From: Crossiella cryophila
Lineage (GTDB): Bacteria; Actinomycetota; Actinomycetes; Mycobacteriales; Pseudonocardiaceae
Assembly: GCF_014204915.1 (NCBI RefSeq)
Contig: NZ_JACHMH010000001.1
Coordinates: forward strand, 124,001-188,000
DNA length: 64,000 nt
Direction of reading: 5' to 3'
Shown in pieces: positions 1 through 9,712 of this stretch (position 1 is the stretch's first letter; every line of letters begins with the position of its first letter). The translations under genes and the position numbers were made by a program. The notes below the pieces were generated by a model. The model was not told where the DNA came from. It made no database searches and saw only the letters and a program-made list of their open reading frames with translations.

Positions 1-718
1 ACTGCGAATCGCCGGTGAAGAACGCCAGTGCGGCTGGCACGGTTCGCGAGGTCTCGGTGGAGGTCAGCGAGATCGCGAACAGGAAGTCGTTCCAGCAGAA
101 GATGAACACCAGGATCGCGGTGGTGAACACGCCGGGCGCCGCCAGCGGCGCCACCACCTTGAAGAAGGCCTGGCTCGGGGTGGCCCCGTCCATCTTGGCC
201 GCCTTCTCCAGCTCCCAGGGGATCTCCCGGAAGAACGCCGAGAGCGTGTAGATCGCCAGCGGCAGGGAGAAGGTGATGTACGGCAGGATCAGGCCGGGCC
301 AGGTGTCGAACAACCCGAGCGAGCGCTCGATGTCGAACAACGGCGAGACCAGGGACACCTGCGGGAACATCGCGATCAGCAGCGAGACGCCCACCAGCAA
401 CCGCTTGCCGGGGAAGTCCAGGCGGGCGATCGCGTAGGCGGCCATGGTGCCCAGCACCACGGCGATGGCGGTCGCGATGATCGCGATGCCGATCGAGTTG
501 AACAGCGGCCGGAGGAACCCGGTGCTGCCGAAGATCGCGCTGTAGTTGGCCAGCGTCCACTCGGTCGGCCACAGGCCACCCTCGACCACTGCCTTCTTGG
601 TCTTGAACGACAGCGACACGATCCACAGCACCGGGAACATCGCGTACACCACGACAATGGTGTTGATCAGGCCCCAGCCCCATTTACGGCCGGTCGTCAC
701 GGCTCCACCGATAGCCAT
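1..718 (-). CDS. sugB: ABC sugar transporter permease, SugB/MalG-like (3' end off window)
   Basis: Inner-membrane permease of a carbohydrate ABC importer. About 239 codons are visible and the stop lies beyond the left edge. Hydrophobic segments recur, and the cytoplasmic EAA loop ([19 protein letters not shown]) that contacts the ATPase is intact about 80 residues before the edge. The ATG at 718 overlaps the upstream permease stop by one base (TGATG), so the two are translationally coupled. The order lipoprotein, MalF-like, MalG-like matches lpqY-sugA-sugB of the mycobacterial trehalose importer, and the wider gene order also matches. The trehalose substrate is inferred from family and synteny, not from binding residues. 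The ATPase SugC would be next, off-window. Confidence 0.8.
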   Translation of the reverse strand, partial: MAIGGAVTTGRKWGWGLINTIVVVYAMFPVLWIVSLSFKTKKAVVEGGLWPTEWTLANYSAIFGSTGFLRPLFNSIGIAIIATAIAVVLGTMAAYAIARLDFPGKRLLVGVSLLIAMFPQVSLVSPLFDIERSLGLFDTWPGLILPYITFSLPLAIYTLSAFFREIPWELEKAAKMDGATPSQAFFKVVAPLAAPGVFTTAILVFIFCWNDFLFAISLTSTETSRTVPAALAFFTGDSQ

Positions 719-1617
719 CAACGCCTCCCCTGCGGGTCGCTGCCGGGTGCCGCGGTGCCGAACACCTTGATGAAGACGAAGGCGATGATCGCCACCGCGA
801 TGAAGATCAGCACCGACATGGTGGACCCGATGCCGAGGTTCAACCCCTTGATCAGGTTGTTGTAGGTCAGCATCGACACCGAGGACGTCTGTTGCGCGCC
901 CGCGGTGAGCACGAAGATGTTGTCGAAGATGCGGAACGCGTCCAGGGTGCGGAACAGCAGCGCGACCAGGATGGCCGGCTTCATCATCGGCACGATGATC
1001 CTGGTGAACCGCTGCCAGCCGGACGCGCCGTCCAGCGCGGCGGCCTTGAGCAGGTCATCCGGCACCAGCGCCAGGCCAGCCATCAGCAGCAGGGCCATGA
1101 ACGGCGTGGTCTTCCAGATCTCGGCCAGCGAGATGATCAGCAGTGACGGCACCCGCTCGGTCAGCGGCGCGCCGCCACCGGCGAACCACTCGGCCAGGTA
1201 GCCGGCGCCGGGGGTCCAGGCGTACTTCCAGGAGAACGCCGCGACCACGGTCACGATGCCGTACGGGATCAGCGCGGCGGTGCGCACCAGCCCCCTGCCG
1301 ACGATCGTGCGGTGCATGACCAGCGCGAGCGCCATGCCCAGCACCAGTTCCACCACCACGGTGGCCATGGTGACGATGGAGGTCACCCCGAAGGCGGTCC
1401 ACCAGTAACTGTTGCCGAGCACCGCGATGTAGTTGTCCAGCCCGATGAATTCCTGCTTGTCCGGGAACTTCAGGTCGAACCGCTGCAGGGACAGCCAGAC
1501 CGAGTAGATGATCGGCCAGCCGGTGACCGCGACCATCACCAGCGCGGCGGGGGCACACAGCAGCAGACCCAGCCGCCGCTCAGCCCGTTTTCCTTCGCTC
1601 AGAACAGCTTTCCCCAT
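718..1617 (-). CDS. sugA: ABC sugar transporter permease, SugA/MalF-like
   Basis: Permease of 299 aa for a carbohydrate ABC importer, with about six membrane segments. The N-terminal segment falls at about residues 16-38. The EAA loop ([19 protein letters not shown]) lies at about residues 195-215. The ATG at 1617 overlaps the stop of the upstream binding-protein gene by one base (TAATG), and its own stop overlaps the next permease by one base, so all three cistrons are translationally coupled. By position and family it is the SugA counterpart of the LpqY-SugABC trehalose importer. A different disaccharide substrate cannot be excluded. Confidence 0.83.
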   Translation of the reverse strand: MGKAVLSEGKRAERRLGLLLCAPAALVMVAVTGWPIIYSVWLSLQRFDLKFPDKQEFIGLDNYIAVLGNSYWWTAFGVTSIVTMATVVVELVLGMALALVMHRTIVGRGLVRTAALIPYGIVTVVAAFSWKYAWTPGAGYLAEWFAGGGAPLTERVPSLLIISLAEIWKTTPFMALLLMAGLALVPDDLLKAAALDGASGWQRFTRIIVPMMKPAILVALLFRTLDAFRIFDNIFVLTAGAQQTSSVSMLTYNNLIKGLNLGIGSTMSVLIFIAVAIIAFVFIKVFGTAAPGSDPQGRR

Positions 1618-2897
1618 TACGGCAGCACCCCCTTCGAGTCGATGGCGTCCTGGATCTCGGTCCGCAGCCGGGCCGCGGTCTTCTCCGGATCGATCGCCGA
1701 GGGCGGGGACAGCACGGTGGAGAGCACCGAGGAGACGTTCTGCCAGGACGCCGTCAGCGGCCGGTTCGCCGCGTCCCGCAGTTCCTCGCGGATGGTCTCC
1801 TTCATCGGGTACGCCTCCATCATCTCGGGCTTGTCATAGACCGAGTCGATGGTCGGCGGCACCCCGTCGTTCATCGCGGAGAACAGCTGGTTCTCCGGGC
1901 TGCGCAGGCACAACGTGGCCGCGAAGGCGAGTTCGGGCTTGCGCGAGTTCTTGCTCACGCCCCAGTTCGCGCCGCCAAGGGTGACCTTGCTCGGCACGCC
2001 GGGCACCGCGCCCGGGTAGCGCGCCCACTTGAAGTTCTTGGCCAGCGTCGGGTTGCCCTTCTGCATGGCCGGGTAGACGAACGGCCAGTTCAGCTCGAAG
2101 GCGGCGTTGCCGGCCTCGAACTCACGCTGGATGTCGCCCTCCTCCGAACTGGTCAGCGAGGCGCTGGCGATGCCGGCGGTGGCGAACTCCTTGAGCGTGC
2201 GCAGGGCCTTGACCGCACCCTCGTCCACCACGGCCTTGCTGCCGTCATCGGAGACGATCTTGCCGCCGTAGGAGGCGACCAGGGTGTTGTACTGCACCAC
2301 CAGGCCCTCGTACTGCTTGCCGGTGATCAGCGCGGTGTACGGCTTGCCGGCGGCCTTGAGCTGCTTGGCCTGGGCGATCATCTCGTCCCAGGTCGCCGGC
2401 GGGGTGGTCACCACGTCGTCGCGGTACCAGAGCAGCTGGACGTTGGTGTTCTTGGTGGCCGCGTAGGTCTTGCCCTTGTACTGGGTGGACTGCAGCGGGC
2501 CCGCGAGCACGCCTGCCTCGGCCGCCGCCTTGTCCTGGCCGGTCCACTCACGCAGCCAGCCCGCCTCGGCGAACTCGGCCAGCCAGGGGTTGTCCAGGTA
2601 GAGGATGTCCATCTCGGTGTCGTCGGCGGCCAGCCTGCGCACCATCTGCTCACGCTGACCGTCCGCGCCGCGGGGCAGCTTGTTGTAGACGATCCGGTAC
2701 TTGCCGCCCGCCTGCTGGTTGCAGGTGTCGACCACCTTCTGAAAGTTCTGCTCCGGTGCGCCGTAGAGGTTGATGACGTTGCCACCGGACTCGCCGGTGC
2801 CGCATGCCGCGAGCACGGGTGCGGCGACCACGGCGGCGGTGAGCAACCCAACTACCCGAGTACTTCTGGACCTAGCGCCTCGCCAGGGGCCATCCAT
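1617..2897 (-). CDS. lpqY: Sugar-binding lipoprotein of ABC importer, LpqY-like
   Basis: Extracellular solute-binding lipoprotein (family 1) of 426 aa that delivers sugar to the two downstream permeases. Reading frame is open upstream to 3044, but the ATG at 2897 is chosen: a strong Shine-Dalgarno (GGAAGGGAGG) lies just before it, and it gives a normal lipoprotein signal peptide with lipobox LAAC (about residues 29-32 of this start). The mature part has the family-1 layout, ending in a helical region rich in charged residues. It is the first gene of a tightly coupled operon. Trehalose recycling is the proposed role, from synteny with mycobacterial lpqY-sugABC. Confidence 0.8.
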   Translation of the reverse strand: MDGPWRGARSRSTRVVGLLTAAVVAAPVLAACGTGESGGNVINLYGAPEQNFQKVVDTCNQQAGGKYRIVYNKLPRGADGQREQMVRRLAADDTEMDILYLDNPWLAEFAEAGWLREWTGQDKAAAEAGVLAGPLQSTQYKGKTYAATKNTNVQLLWYRDDVVTTPPATWDEMIAQAKQLKAAGKPYTALITGKQYEGLVVQYNTLVASYGGKIVSDDGSKAVVDEGAVKALRTLKEFATAGIASASLTSSEEGDIQREFEAGNAAFELNWPFVYPAMQKGNPTLAKNFKWARYPGAVPGVPSKVTLGGANWGVSKNSRKPELAFAATLCLRSPENQLFSAMNDGVPPTIDSVYDKPEMMEAYPMKETIREELRDAANRPLTASWQNVSSVLSTVLSPPSAIDPEKTAARLRTEIQDAIDSKGVLP

Positions 2898-3079
2898 GCG
2901 CCCTGCCTCCCTTCCTGCTGAAACCCGGAAGGCAAGCCTGGACCGCGTGCAGACGGCCCGGACCGACGAAGCGAGAAGTCGGGCACCTCGTCGTGCCCTC
3001 CGGAGTTGGGACCCGAACCTAGAGCTGCTGATCAGTGGCCGCAACCGGCAAGCAGCAACGATTCAGATACACGGAAGTG

Positions 3080-3091
3080 GGAAAATTTTCC
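3080..3091. promoter_or_regulatory. 12-bp perfect palindrome upstream of lpqY
   Basis: GGAAAATTTTCC stands out as AT-rich in a GC-rich region, about 180 bp before the lpqY start in the 220-bp gap below the stress-protein gene. It could be an operator for the sugar operon. No regulator gene is adjacent, and a single palindrome is weak evidence. Confidence 0.25.
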
Positions 3092-3118
3092 TACCCGTTC
3101 GGCCTAGGAAGTGCCCAG

Positions 3119-3631
3119 TCATCCCGGCTGCTGACCCGGCCCGCGCAGGGCGAGCTGAGCCAGCATGTCCCGGCCCTGCTCGGCGTTGCGCGGCGAGCAG
3201 AGCACGTCGTAGCGACCGGCCACCAGCTGGCTGGCCGAGACGAAGTCCCGCTTGCCGCGCTGGGTGGCGTACCCGGCCGCGGCGAAGATCATGAAGAACA
3301 CCACGCCGGTGACCAGTGAGATCAGGATCGGCCCGAGCGCGATCCCGTCCTGGTTGAACAGGCTGAGCAGCACACCGACGAACAGGCCGAACCAGGCGCC
3401 GGAGGCCGCGCCGGTGCCCAGCACCTTGCCCCAGGTCAGCCGCCCGGTGACGCGCTCGACCAGCATCAGGTCGACGCCGACGATGGTCACGTCCTGCACC
3501 GGGAAGGAGCTGTCCGCGAGGTGGTCGACCGCGCGCTGCGCCTCCTCGTACTTGACGTAGGAGCCGATCGGCCACCCGGTGGGCGGGGTGGGCAGGCCAC
3601 CGGGCCGGGCACCGGAGAACGAACTGGTCAC
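3119..3631 (-). CDS. General stress protein 17M-like membrane protein
   Basis: Protein of 170 aa of the actinobacterial general-stress (GS17M/YflT-related) family. The N-terminal soluble domain carries the typical motif YVKYEEAQRAVDHLADSSFP followed by a TIVG strand. A glycine-rich two-helix membrane hairpin follows (about residues 70-120), and a short tail carries the family-typical GKRDFVS. GTG 3631 is preferred over GTG 3640 because GGAGG lies 8 nt before the former and overlaps the latter. It lies upstream of lpqY in the same direction, as a similar small membrane protein (Rv1234, from memory) does in M. tuberculosis. Its molecular function is unknown. Confidence 0.75.
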   Translation of the reverse strand: MTSSFSGARPGGLPTPPTGWPIGSYVKYEEAQRAVDHLADSSFPVQDVTIVGVDLMLVERVTGRLTWGKVLGTGAASGAWFGLFVGVLLSLFNQDGIALGPILISLVTGVVFFMIFAAAGYATQRGKRDFVSASQLVAGRYDVLCSPRNAEQGRDMLAQLALRGPGQQPG

Positions 3632-3707
3632 GACAAGCACCTCCGCAGGACTGATACCGCAATCCTGCCAAGGTTGCCCGGTTTACGCCGCCGCGACGCG
3701 CACGGAA

Positions 3708-4904
3708 CTACCCACGGAGTCCATAGTCACGCAGCAAGCCCCGACTGATGATCGTCTTCTGGATCTCGCTGGTGCCCTCGCCGATGAGCAGGAACGGCGC
3801 CTCGCGCATCAGCCGCTCGATCTCGTACTCCTTGGAGTAGCCGTAGCCGCCGTGGATGCGGAAGGACTCCTGGGTGACCTCCACGCAGTACTCGCTGGCG
3901 ATCAGCTTGGCCATGCCCGCCTCGACGTCGTTGCGCGCGCCGGAGTCCTTGAGCCGGGCCGCGTTGACCATCATCAGGTGCGCGGCCTCGACCTTGGTGG
4001 CCATCTCGGCCAGCTTGAACGCGATGGCCTGGTGCTGGGCGATCGGCTTGCCGAAGGTGCTGCGCTGCTGGGCGTAGTTCACCGCCAGCTCGAAGGCGCG
4101 GATGGCGATGCCGCAGGCGCGCGCGGCCACGTTGACCCGGCCGACCTCGACCCCGTCCATCATGTGCGCGAAGCCCTTGCCGGACTCACCGCCGAGGATC
4201 TTGTCCGCGCCGATCCGGAAGTCGTCGAAGACCATCTCGGTGGTGTCGACGCCCTTGTAGCCCATCTTGTCGATCTTGCCGGGCACCTTCAGGCCGGGCA
4301 GCACCTCGCCGTAGCCGGTGGGCTTCTCCACCAGGAAGGTGGTCAGGTTCTGGTGCGGTTTGGGCGCGCCCTCGTCGGTGCGCACCAGCACGGCGGTCAG
4401 GTTGGAGGTGCCGCCGTTGGTCAGCCACATCTTCTGGCCGTTGATCACGAAGTCCTCGCCGTCCCGCTCCGCGCGGGTGCGGATGGCGGCCACGTCGGAG
4501 CCCAGTTCCGGCTCGGACATGGAGAAGGAGCCACGCAGGTCGCCGGTGGCCATCCGGGGCAGCAGGTCCTGCTTCTGCGCCTCGGTGGCGTGCTGCTTGA
4601 CCATGTGCGCCACGATGAAGTGGGTGTTGATCACGCCGGAGACGCTCATCCAGCCGCGCGCGATCTCCTCGACCACCAGCGCGTAGGTGAGCAGGGACTC
4701 GCCGAGTCCGCCGTAGGCCTCGGGGATGGTGAGCCCGAACAGGCCCATCTCCTTCATGCCCTCGACGATGTCGGCCGGGTAGCTGTCGCCGTGCTCCAGG
4801 GCCTGCGCGTGCGGGATGATCTCCTTGTCCACGAACGCGCGGACGGTGCTGAGGATGTCCTGCTGGATCTCGGTGAGACCGGCGGTCTGGGCAAGCCTGG
4901 CCAC
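3708..4904 (-). CDS. Acyl-CoA dehydrogenase
   Basis: FAD-dependent acyl-CoA dehydrogenase of 398 aa that introduces the alpha-beta double bond into an acyl-CoA and passes electrons to ETF. The first signature is FSMSEPELGSD (about residues 125-135). The C-terminal signature GEGTSEIQK contains the glutamate that acts as catalytic base in the short/medium-chain family, after the usual IHGGYGYSKEYEIER segment. GTG 4904 is chosen because GAAAGGGG precedes it at good distance; the frame is open upstream to 4997. The exact chain length or branched substrate cannot be told from sequence alone. Confidence 0.9.
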   Translation of the reverse strand: MARLAQTAGLTEIQQDILSTVRAFVDKEIIPHAQALEHGDSYPADIVEGMKEMGLFGLTIPEAYGGLGESLLTYALVVEEIARGWMSVSGVINTHFIVAHMVKQHATEAQKQDLLPRMATGDLRGSFSMSEPELGSDVAAIRTRAERDGEDFVINGQKMWLTNGGTSNLTAVLVRTDEGAPKPHQNLTTFLVEKPTGYGEVLPGLKVPGKIDKMGYKGVDTTEMVFDDFRIGADKILGGESGKGFAHMMDGVEVGRVNVAARACGIAIRAFELAVNYAQQRSTFGKPIAQHQAIAFKLAEMATKVEAAHLMMVNAARLKDSGARNDVEAGMAKLIASEYCVEVTQESFRIHGGYGYSKEYEIERLMREAPFLLIGEGTSEIQKTIISRGLLRDYGLRG

Positions 4905-5003
4905 GACTTTCCCCTTTCTACAGCACTGTAGGCACGGTTTGTTACCGGCGAGTATGGCTGCTGCGGGGTGGTCGCGCGCTGTGAAGGTGCTCACCACAGC
5001 GGG

Positions 5004-5144
5004 TCAGCTGGCGACAAGCTCCAGGCTCGCGCCGCAGTGCCGGCAGGTCTCGGCGAAAACGTGGACCTGGGCGTCGCAATCGCCACAGGGCCGCAGACTG
5101 CGTTCCAAAAGATCATCGTCGGTGCGTTTCCGGAAAAAGAACAT
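5004..5144 (-). CDS. Small zinc-ribbon protein (46 aa)
   Basis: Short frame with two CxxC knuckles: MFFFRKRTDDDLLERSL, then CGDC at residues 20-23 and CRHC at residues 34-37, ending LELVAS. This spacing is that of a rubredoxin-like or zinc-ribbon fold binding one Zn. It lies between the patatin gene and the acyl-CoA dehydrogenase on the same strand. No clear Shine-Dalgarno precedes the ATG, so the start is uncertain; an in-frame GTG lies a few codons upstream. No function can be assigned. It may be a protein-interaction or nucleic-acid-binding module. Confidence 0.62.
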   Translation of the reverse strand: MFFFRKRTDDDLLERSLRPCGDCDAQVHVFAETCRHCGASLELVAS

Positions 5145-5266
5145 GCCAGCAGAGTCGCTGGTCAGCACCCCCGGAAGGCAAATCAGGTTGCGTTTTCGTG
5201 CGCCATCTCACCAAATCCGGCCACAATTAGTATTCGATCAATTCTGCCGAGTAGTTCGATCATGAA

Positions 5267-8200
5267 TTACCTGGAGAACTCGTGCGGACGGCGTTCCGGC
5301 AGCGGGTCGGTGAGGCTGGCCAGCGCGGTGACCGCGTAGCCGGCCAGCACCGCGCAGGTGGTGAGCCACCACCCGATCGGCAGCGCGGAGTCGGCGAAGA
5401 GCAGCGCGCCACCGGCGAAGACGGCCGCGCCGAGCAGGGTGGCCAGCACCCGGCGGTCCATCCGCATCCAGCGGGTGGCCAGCCAGGTGGTCAGCGCCGC
5501 GCCGACGGTGATCGCGGCCGGACCGAAGGACAGTCCGGCCGAGGCCGCGTACAGCCCGCCGACGCCGACCAGCACCGCGAGTCCGGCCAGCTCGGCCGGT
5601 CGCCGCACCCCGCCGGAGGACCTGCGGCGCACCGCGCGCACCGCGGCCCTGGCCGCCAGGAAGATCACCAGCCCGGTGACACCGACCAGTGCCCAGCGGC
5701 CGAAGTCCCAGCTGGTCGGGCCGAGCCGGGTCCACCAGGGGATGTCGATCCAGTCGTCCGGGCGGTGCGCGGTGAGCAGTCCGGCCAGTGCGACCGAGAC
5801 GGCCAGCAGCGCGCGCTCGGGTGCGGCGAAGAAGAACAGGAAGGCCAGCAGCAGCGGTTTGAACACGGTCATCGCCACCCGGGCGGCGATCATCGGCACC
5901 GTGTAGGACTCGGGTTTCACCGTGCGGTGGGCCAATAATCCGAGCCGGATCGCGGTGCGCGCGACCCGTACGTCGCCGAGGTCCCTGATCTCCTGGTGGC
6001 CGACCTCGTAGTCGGCGGCCTTCTGCTCCAGCGCGCCCGGCGGCAGCGGCGGCACGGGTTCGGAGACGATCGGGTGCGCACCCAGCTCGATATCGTCCAC
6101 AAAGGACAGTTCGGCGGCCAGCACCGCCCACTGCACGCGTTCGGTGAGCGCGGCCCTGGTCTGGCGCAACGCGGGCGGCACCGGGTTGGGCGCGAGCACC
6201 TCGGCCAGTTCCAGTCGCACATCGGCCTTGCGGGCCTCGAAGCGCTGCCCGAGGAAACGCCGCCATTCCTTGTCCGGCACCGGATTCGTGCTGCCGAGTT
6301 CGGCCGCGCCGGGCGGGGTGGTGGCGATCCGCTCGATGTCGGCGAACAGCTCGTCCAGGTCCCGGCCGCGGGCGAACTCACGCAGCCGGGCCGGATCGGT
6401 GAGCAGCGAGACCAGGCTGGCGGCGGCGTCCAGCCTGCCCCACATCCAGTCGTTGGCCCGCCACTTCGCCGAGCAGAACGCGGCGAAGGCGCCGAGGTCG
6501 GTGCCGCACAGCTTGTCGTCGGGGGTGAGGGTTTCCTTGCCCGCCAACAGTTTCCGGAAGTCGATCGGGGTGGGCGCGTCACTGGCGATGCGCATGAACC
6601 TGATCCGCCCGCCCGCGCTCTGCGCCGCGTGCAACGGCGCGGTCAGCGCGACCACCTGGGCCAGCACGATGGGCAGGTCCGGCGCGGTCTCCAGCAGCTG
6701 GTGCACCACCGCGTCCAGCTCGCTCTCGGTGCTGCGCGGGCGGCGCGGCGCGGCCTCGGCCAGCCGGGTGGCCGCGGTGTACACGGCGGGCCAGGCCAGG
6801 GCGAGCGCGTCCACCGACCGTGGTTCCAGGTCCTCCGCGCGCTGTTCGACGCCGTCGGCCTCCAGCTCCTCAGCGAGTTCGAGCAGCCGTTCCTGGAACC
6901 GCTTGTTCGCCTCGACCTGCTCCTGCTCGTCGCCGGGATCGGGGGTGAGCGCGGCCTCCAGCACCCAGCCGAGCGGATCGCGCACGCCCGGCCCGAGTTC
7001 GCGCTGGGCCTGGCGGTACTCGGTGAAGGCGGTCTGCGCCCAGGCCCGCAGATCGGTCGGCTCGCCGCCTTCCGCCGCGGCCAGCGCCAGCCAGCGCCCG
7101 TCGGCGTGATCGGCCAGCACATCGGCGATCTGGCGCAGCCGGTAGAGCACCGCCTTGACCTCGCCGATCGCGGGCAGATAGTGCTCCTCGGCCCAGCGTT
7201 CCAGCTCACGGGCCCAGCGGATGCACAGGTCGACGGCCGCACCCAGCGCGGTGACGTCGGTGAAGACGGTCTCCGGATCCTCGGCCGCGGCACTGCCGAG
7301 CACCTCGGTCAGCCGCGGCGCGAGGGAGCGCCGGGCCTGCGCGGACCAGGCGGCCACCGGATCGTCCTGCAGCGGGGCCCGGCGCAGCAGGCCGGGCGGA
7401 CGCTTGGCCGGGTCCAGCAGCACCCCGGTGATCCGCTCGGCGTCCAGGCAGGCCCGCAGGTGCGCGTGCACCGGCCCGACCCGGCCGATGAGTTCGGTGA
7501 GCCCGGCGGCGCGTTCGGTGGCTGGCAACGCGGACAACGGCGCGAACAGGGCCTGGCGGCGCAGTTCGATCCGCCGCACCTCCCGGTTGTGCGCGTCCAG
7601 CTCCTCGATGTCGGTGAGCAGCGATTCCTGGTTGTAGCGCGCGGCCAGCGCGGCCAGTCCGACCGGCAGCCCGCGCCGCCGCTCGCTGACCGGTTTGGCG
7701 GTGGTGCCCACGATCGGTTCCGGGTTGAGGTAGACCAGCCAGCGATCGGTCGGCCCGTCCGCGGGCGAGGCCGCGATGGCCTTGATCGCCGCGGCCACCG
7801 GGATGTTGTCCAGCACCCCACCGTCGATCACCTGGAACGCCTTGCCCTGGGCCGGGGCCGATTCGGAGAAGCAGCCCATCAGGTCGACCTCGCCGGAGGG
7901 CGTGTCCGGCTGGGCACGCACGCTCGCGGGTTCGAAGGCCAGCGGGAAGGAGGAGGTGGTGCGCGCGGCCTGGGCGAGCTGGGCCGCGGTCCGCCGCGCC
8001 TCGCTGCCCGCGGCGAAGTCGGACAACGGATCCCCGGCGCAGCCGCGGTGCCGGAACCGGAACGCGGCCGAGCGCCGCCGCTCCCGGATGGTGGCCAGCC
8101 GGTCGTCCCAGCGGGTCACCGTCACCGGGTCCAGCAAGGTCGCGGTGAGCAGCAGGTCGACCCGGTCGGCGAGCGGTCCGCGCGCGGGTTCGGCGACCAG

Positions 8201-8647
8201 CTTCTGCAGCCGCTGCCGAAGTTCCTTGCCGAAGTACCCGTCCCCCTCCAGCAACGACTGCGGTTTGGGCTGGAACAGCCGAGGCGTGGCCCGGCACATC
8301 GCGTCCAGATCCCCGAGCTGCACCCACAGATCCCGAATGGCGTCGAACCGGAACCCGTACACCAGGCTCGCCGCCATGATCGCGCTGTTCAACCCGCCGG
8401 CCGAGGCCCCGGTGAGCACATCGATCCGCACCGACTCGTACCCGGCCAGCCCCGCGAGCCCCGCCCACGGATTCCCCGGCTCATCCGCGGCCAGCGCGCA
8501 CCGCAACCGCGCGATCTCCGAAGCCGCCCCGCCAATCCACACGGCAAGCGACACCCCACCCCGCATGGACAGGGCGAGCCGCAGCTCCTGGCGGTTGTGG
8601 CCAGGCTCGGCGGGGACGGTCTCGGCTGCGGGGTCGAGTGGGCCCAT
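5267..8647 (-). CDS. Patatin-like phospholipase-related protein with DUF3376-type region
   Basis: Very long protein (1126 aa from the ATG at 8647; frame open to 8704). The N-terminal third is a patatin domain: the oxyanion-hole glycines in SMRGGVSLAVW, the nucleophile elbow TGASAGG and the DGG of VIDGGVLDN supply the Ser-Asp dyad of a lipid acyl hydrolase. The long middle region is helical and charged, as in the patatin-related/DUF3376 family. The last roughly 220 residues carry several hydrophobic helices, so the protein is probably membrane-anchored at its C-terminus. Expected activity is hydrolysis of phospholipid or acyl esters; the substrate is unknown. The initiation codon is uncertain because no good ribosome site is seen. 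Confidence 0.82.
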   Translation of the reverse strand: MGPLDPAAETVPAEPGHNRQELRLALSMRGGVSLAVWIGGAASEIARLRCALAADEPGNPWAGLAGLAGYESVRIDVLTGASAGGLNSAIMAASLVYGFRFDAIRDLWVQLGDLDAMCRATPRLFQPKPQSLLEGDGYFGKELRQRLQKLVAEPARGPLADRVDLLLTATLLDPVTVTRWDDRLATIRERRRSAAFRFRHRGCAGDPLSDFAAGSEARRTAAQLAQAARTTSSFPLAFEPASVRAQPDTPSGEVDLMGCFSESAPAQGKAFQVIDGGVLDNIPVAAAIKAIAASPADGPTDRWLVYLNPEPIVGTTAKPVSERRRGLPVGLAALAARYNQESLLTDIEELDAHNREVRRIELRRQALFAPLSALPATERAAGLTELIGRVGPVHAHLRACLDAERITGVLLDPAKRPPGLLRRAPLQDDPVAAWSAQARRSLAPRLTEVLGSAAAEDPETVFTDVTALGAAVDLCIRWARELERWAEEHYLPAIGEVKAVLYRLRQIADVLADHADGRWLALAAAEGGEPTDLRAWAQTAFTEYRQAQRELGPGVRDPLGWVLEAALTPDPGDEQEQVEANKRFQERLLELAEELEADGVEQRAEDLEPRSVDALALAWPAVYTAATRLAEAAPRRPRSTESELDAVVHQLLETAPDLPIVLAQVVALTAPLHAAQSAGGRIRFMRIASDAPTPIDFRKLLAGKETLTPDDKLCGTDLGAFAAFCSAKWRANDWMWGRLDAAASLVSLLTDPARLREFARGRDLDELFADIERIATTPPGAAELGSTNPVPDKEWRRFLGQRFEARKADVRLELAEVLAPNPVPPALRQTRAALTERVQWAVLAAELSFVDDIELGAHPIVSEPVPPLPPGALEQKAADYEVGHQEIRDLGDVRVARTAIRLGLLAHRTVKPESYTVPMIAARVAMTVFKPLLLAFLFFFAAPERALLAVSVALAGLLTAHRPDDWIDIPWWTRLGPTSWDFGRWALVGVTGLVIFLAARAAVRAVRRRSSGGVRRPAELAGLAVLVGVGGLYAASAGLSFGPAAITVGAALTTWLATRWMRMDRRVLATLLGAAVFAGGALLFADSALPIGWWLTTCAVLAGYAVTALASLTDPLPERRPHEFSR

Positions 8648-8752
8648 GCGGACCAGTGTGTGATCGACGGGACACGTTCGGGTTGCCGCGCGGGAAGTAC
8701 ACACGGTTGGCCGAGCGGGGCCGCGCAGTCGGGTGCCCGATCGGGCAGCGGG

Positions 8753-9712
8753 TCAGCTCTCGGGCGGCGTCCAGCGATCAGTGCGCGCCATCCCCGCCGC
8801 CCGGCCCTTCGCGCTGATCACCAGCGCCATCTTCCGCGAAGCCTCATCGATCATCTCATCACCCAGCATCGCCGCCCCGCGCTTGCCACCCGCCTCCGAG
8901 GTGAACCAGTCATAGGCGTCCAGGATGTTCTCCGCGTGGTCGTAGTCGCCCTGGTTGGGGCTGTACGACTCGTTGGCCGCGTCGAGCTGGCCAGGGTGCA
9001 GGACCCACTTGCCGTCGAAGCCGAGTGCGGCGGAGCGGCCCGCTACCCGGCGGAAGCCGTCGACGTCCTTGATCTGCAGGTAGGGGCCGTCGATGGCCTG
9101 GACGTCGGTGGCGCGGGCGGCCATCAGGATGCGCATGAGGATGTAGTGGTAGGCGTCGCCGACGTCGTAGCCGGGGGGCTGCTCGCCGACCACCAGGGAC
9201 TTCATGTTGATGGAGGCCATGAAGTCGGCCGGGCCGAAGATGATGGTCTCGATGCGCGGGCTCGCGGTGGCGATGGCGTCGACCTCGACCAGGCCCTTGG
9301 CGTTCTCGATCTGGGCCTCGATGCCGATCTTGCCGACCTCGTAGCCCATGGTCTTCTCGATCTGGGTCAGGGTCAGGTCCAGCCAGGCGATCTGATCCGC
9401 GGTCTGGACCTTGGGCAGCATGATGCAGTCCAGGTTCGCGCCCGCGCCCTCGACCACCTCGACCACATCGCGGTAGGTCCATTCGGTGGTCAGGTCGTTG
9501 ACCCGGACCACCCTGGTCTTGCCCTCCCAGCCGCCCTCGTTCAGCGCGGCCACGATGGTCTTGCGCGCCGCCGGCTTCGCCAGCGGGGCGCAGGCGTCCT
9601 CCAGGTCCAGGAACACCTGGTCGGCTGGCAGGGTGCGGGCCTTGTCGATCATCTTCTGGCTCGAGCCGGGAACGGCGAGACAGGAACGACGGGAACGCCT
9701 GCGGTCGACCAC
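8753..9712 (-). CDS. HpcH/HpaI aldolase / CitE-type CoA-ester lyase
   Basis: Protein of 319 aa of the citrate-lyase beta/malyl-CoA lyase family, Mg-dependent enzymes that cleave or condense beta-hydroxyacyl-CoA esters. It has the family start RSCLAVPGSSQKMIDKA, the acidic motif LDLEDACAP, EAQIENAKGL with the metal-binding Glu, and FGPADF. GTG 9712 is certain: a perfect AAGGAGG lies 6 nt upstream. It is transcribed towards the patatin gene. It may be a (methyl)malyl-CoA or citramalyl-CoA lyase; neighbours do not settle the substrate. Confidence 0.85.
   Translation of the reverse strand: MVDRRRSRRSCLAVPGSSQKMIDKARTLPADQVFLDLEDACAPLAKPAARKTIVAALNEGGWEGKTRVVRVNDLTTEWTYRDVVEVVEGAGANLDCIMLPKVQTADQIAWLDLTLTQIEKTMGYEVGKIGIEAQIENAKGLVEVDAIATASPRIETIIFGPADFMASINMKSLVVGEQPPGYDVGDAYHYILMRILMAARATDVQAIDGPYLQIKDVDGFRRVAGRSAALGFDGKWVLHPGQLDAANESYSPNQGDYDHAENILDAYDWFTSEAGGKRGAAMLGDEMIDEASRKMALVISAKGRAAGMARTDRWTPPES

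Noticed and set aside
3579-4931. 450-codon + strand open frame
   Set aside because: Antisense to a clear acyl-CoA dehydrogenase with both signatures; no recognisable domain.
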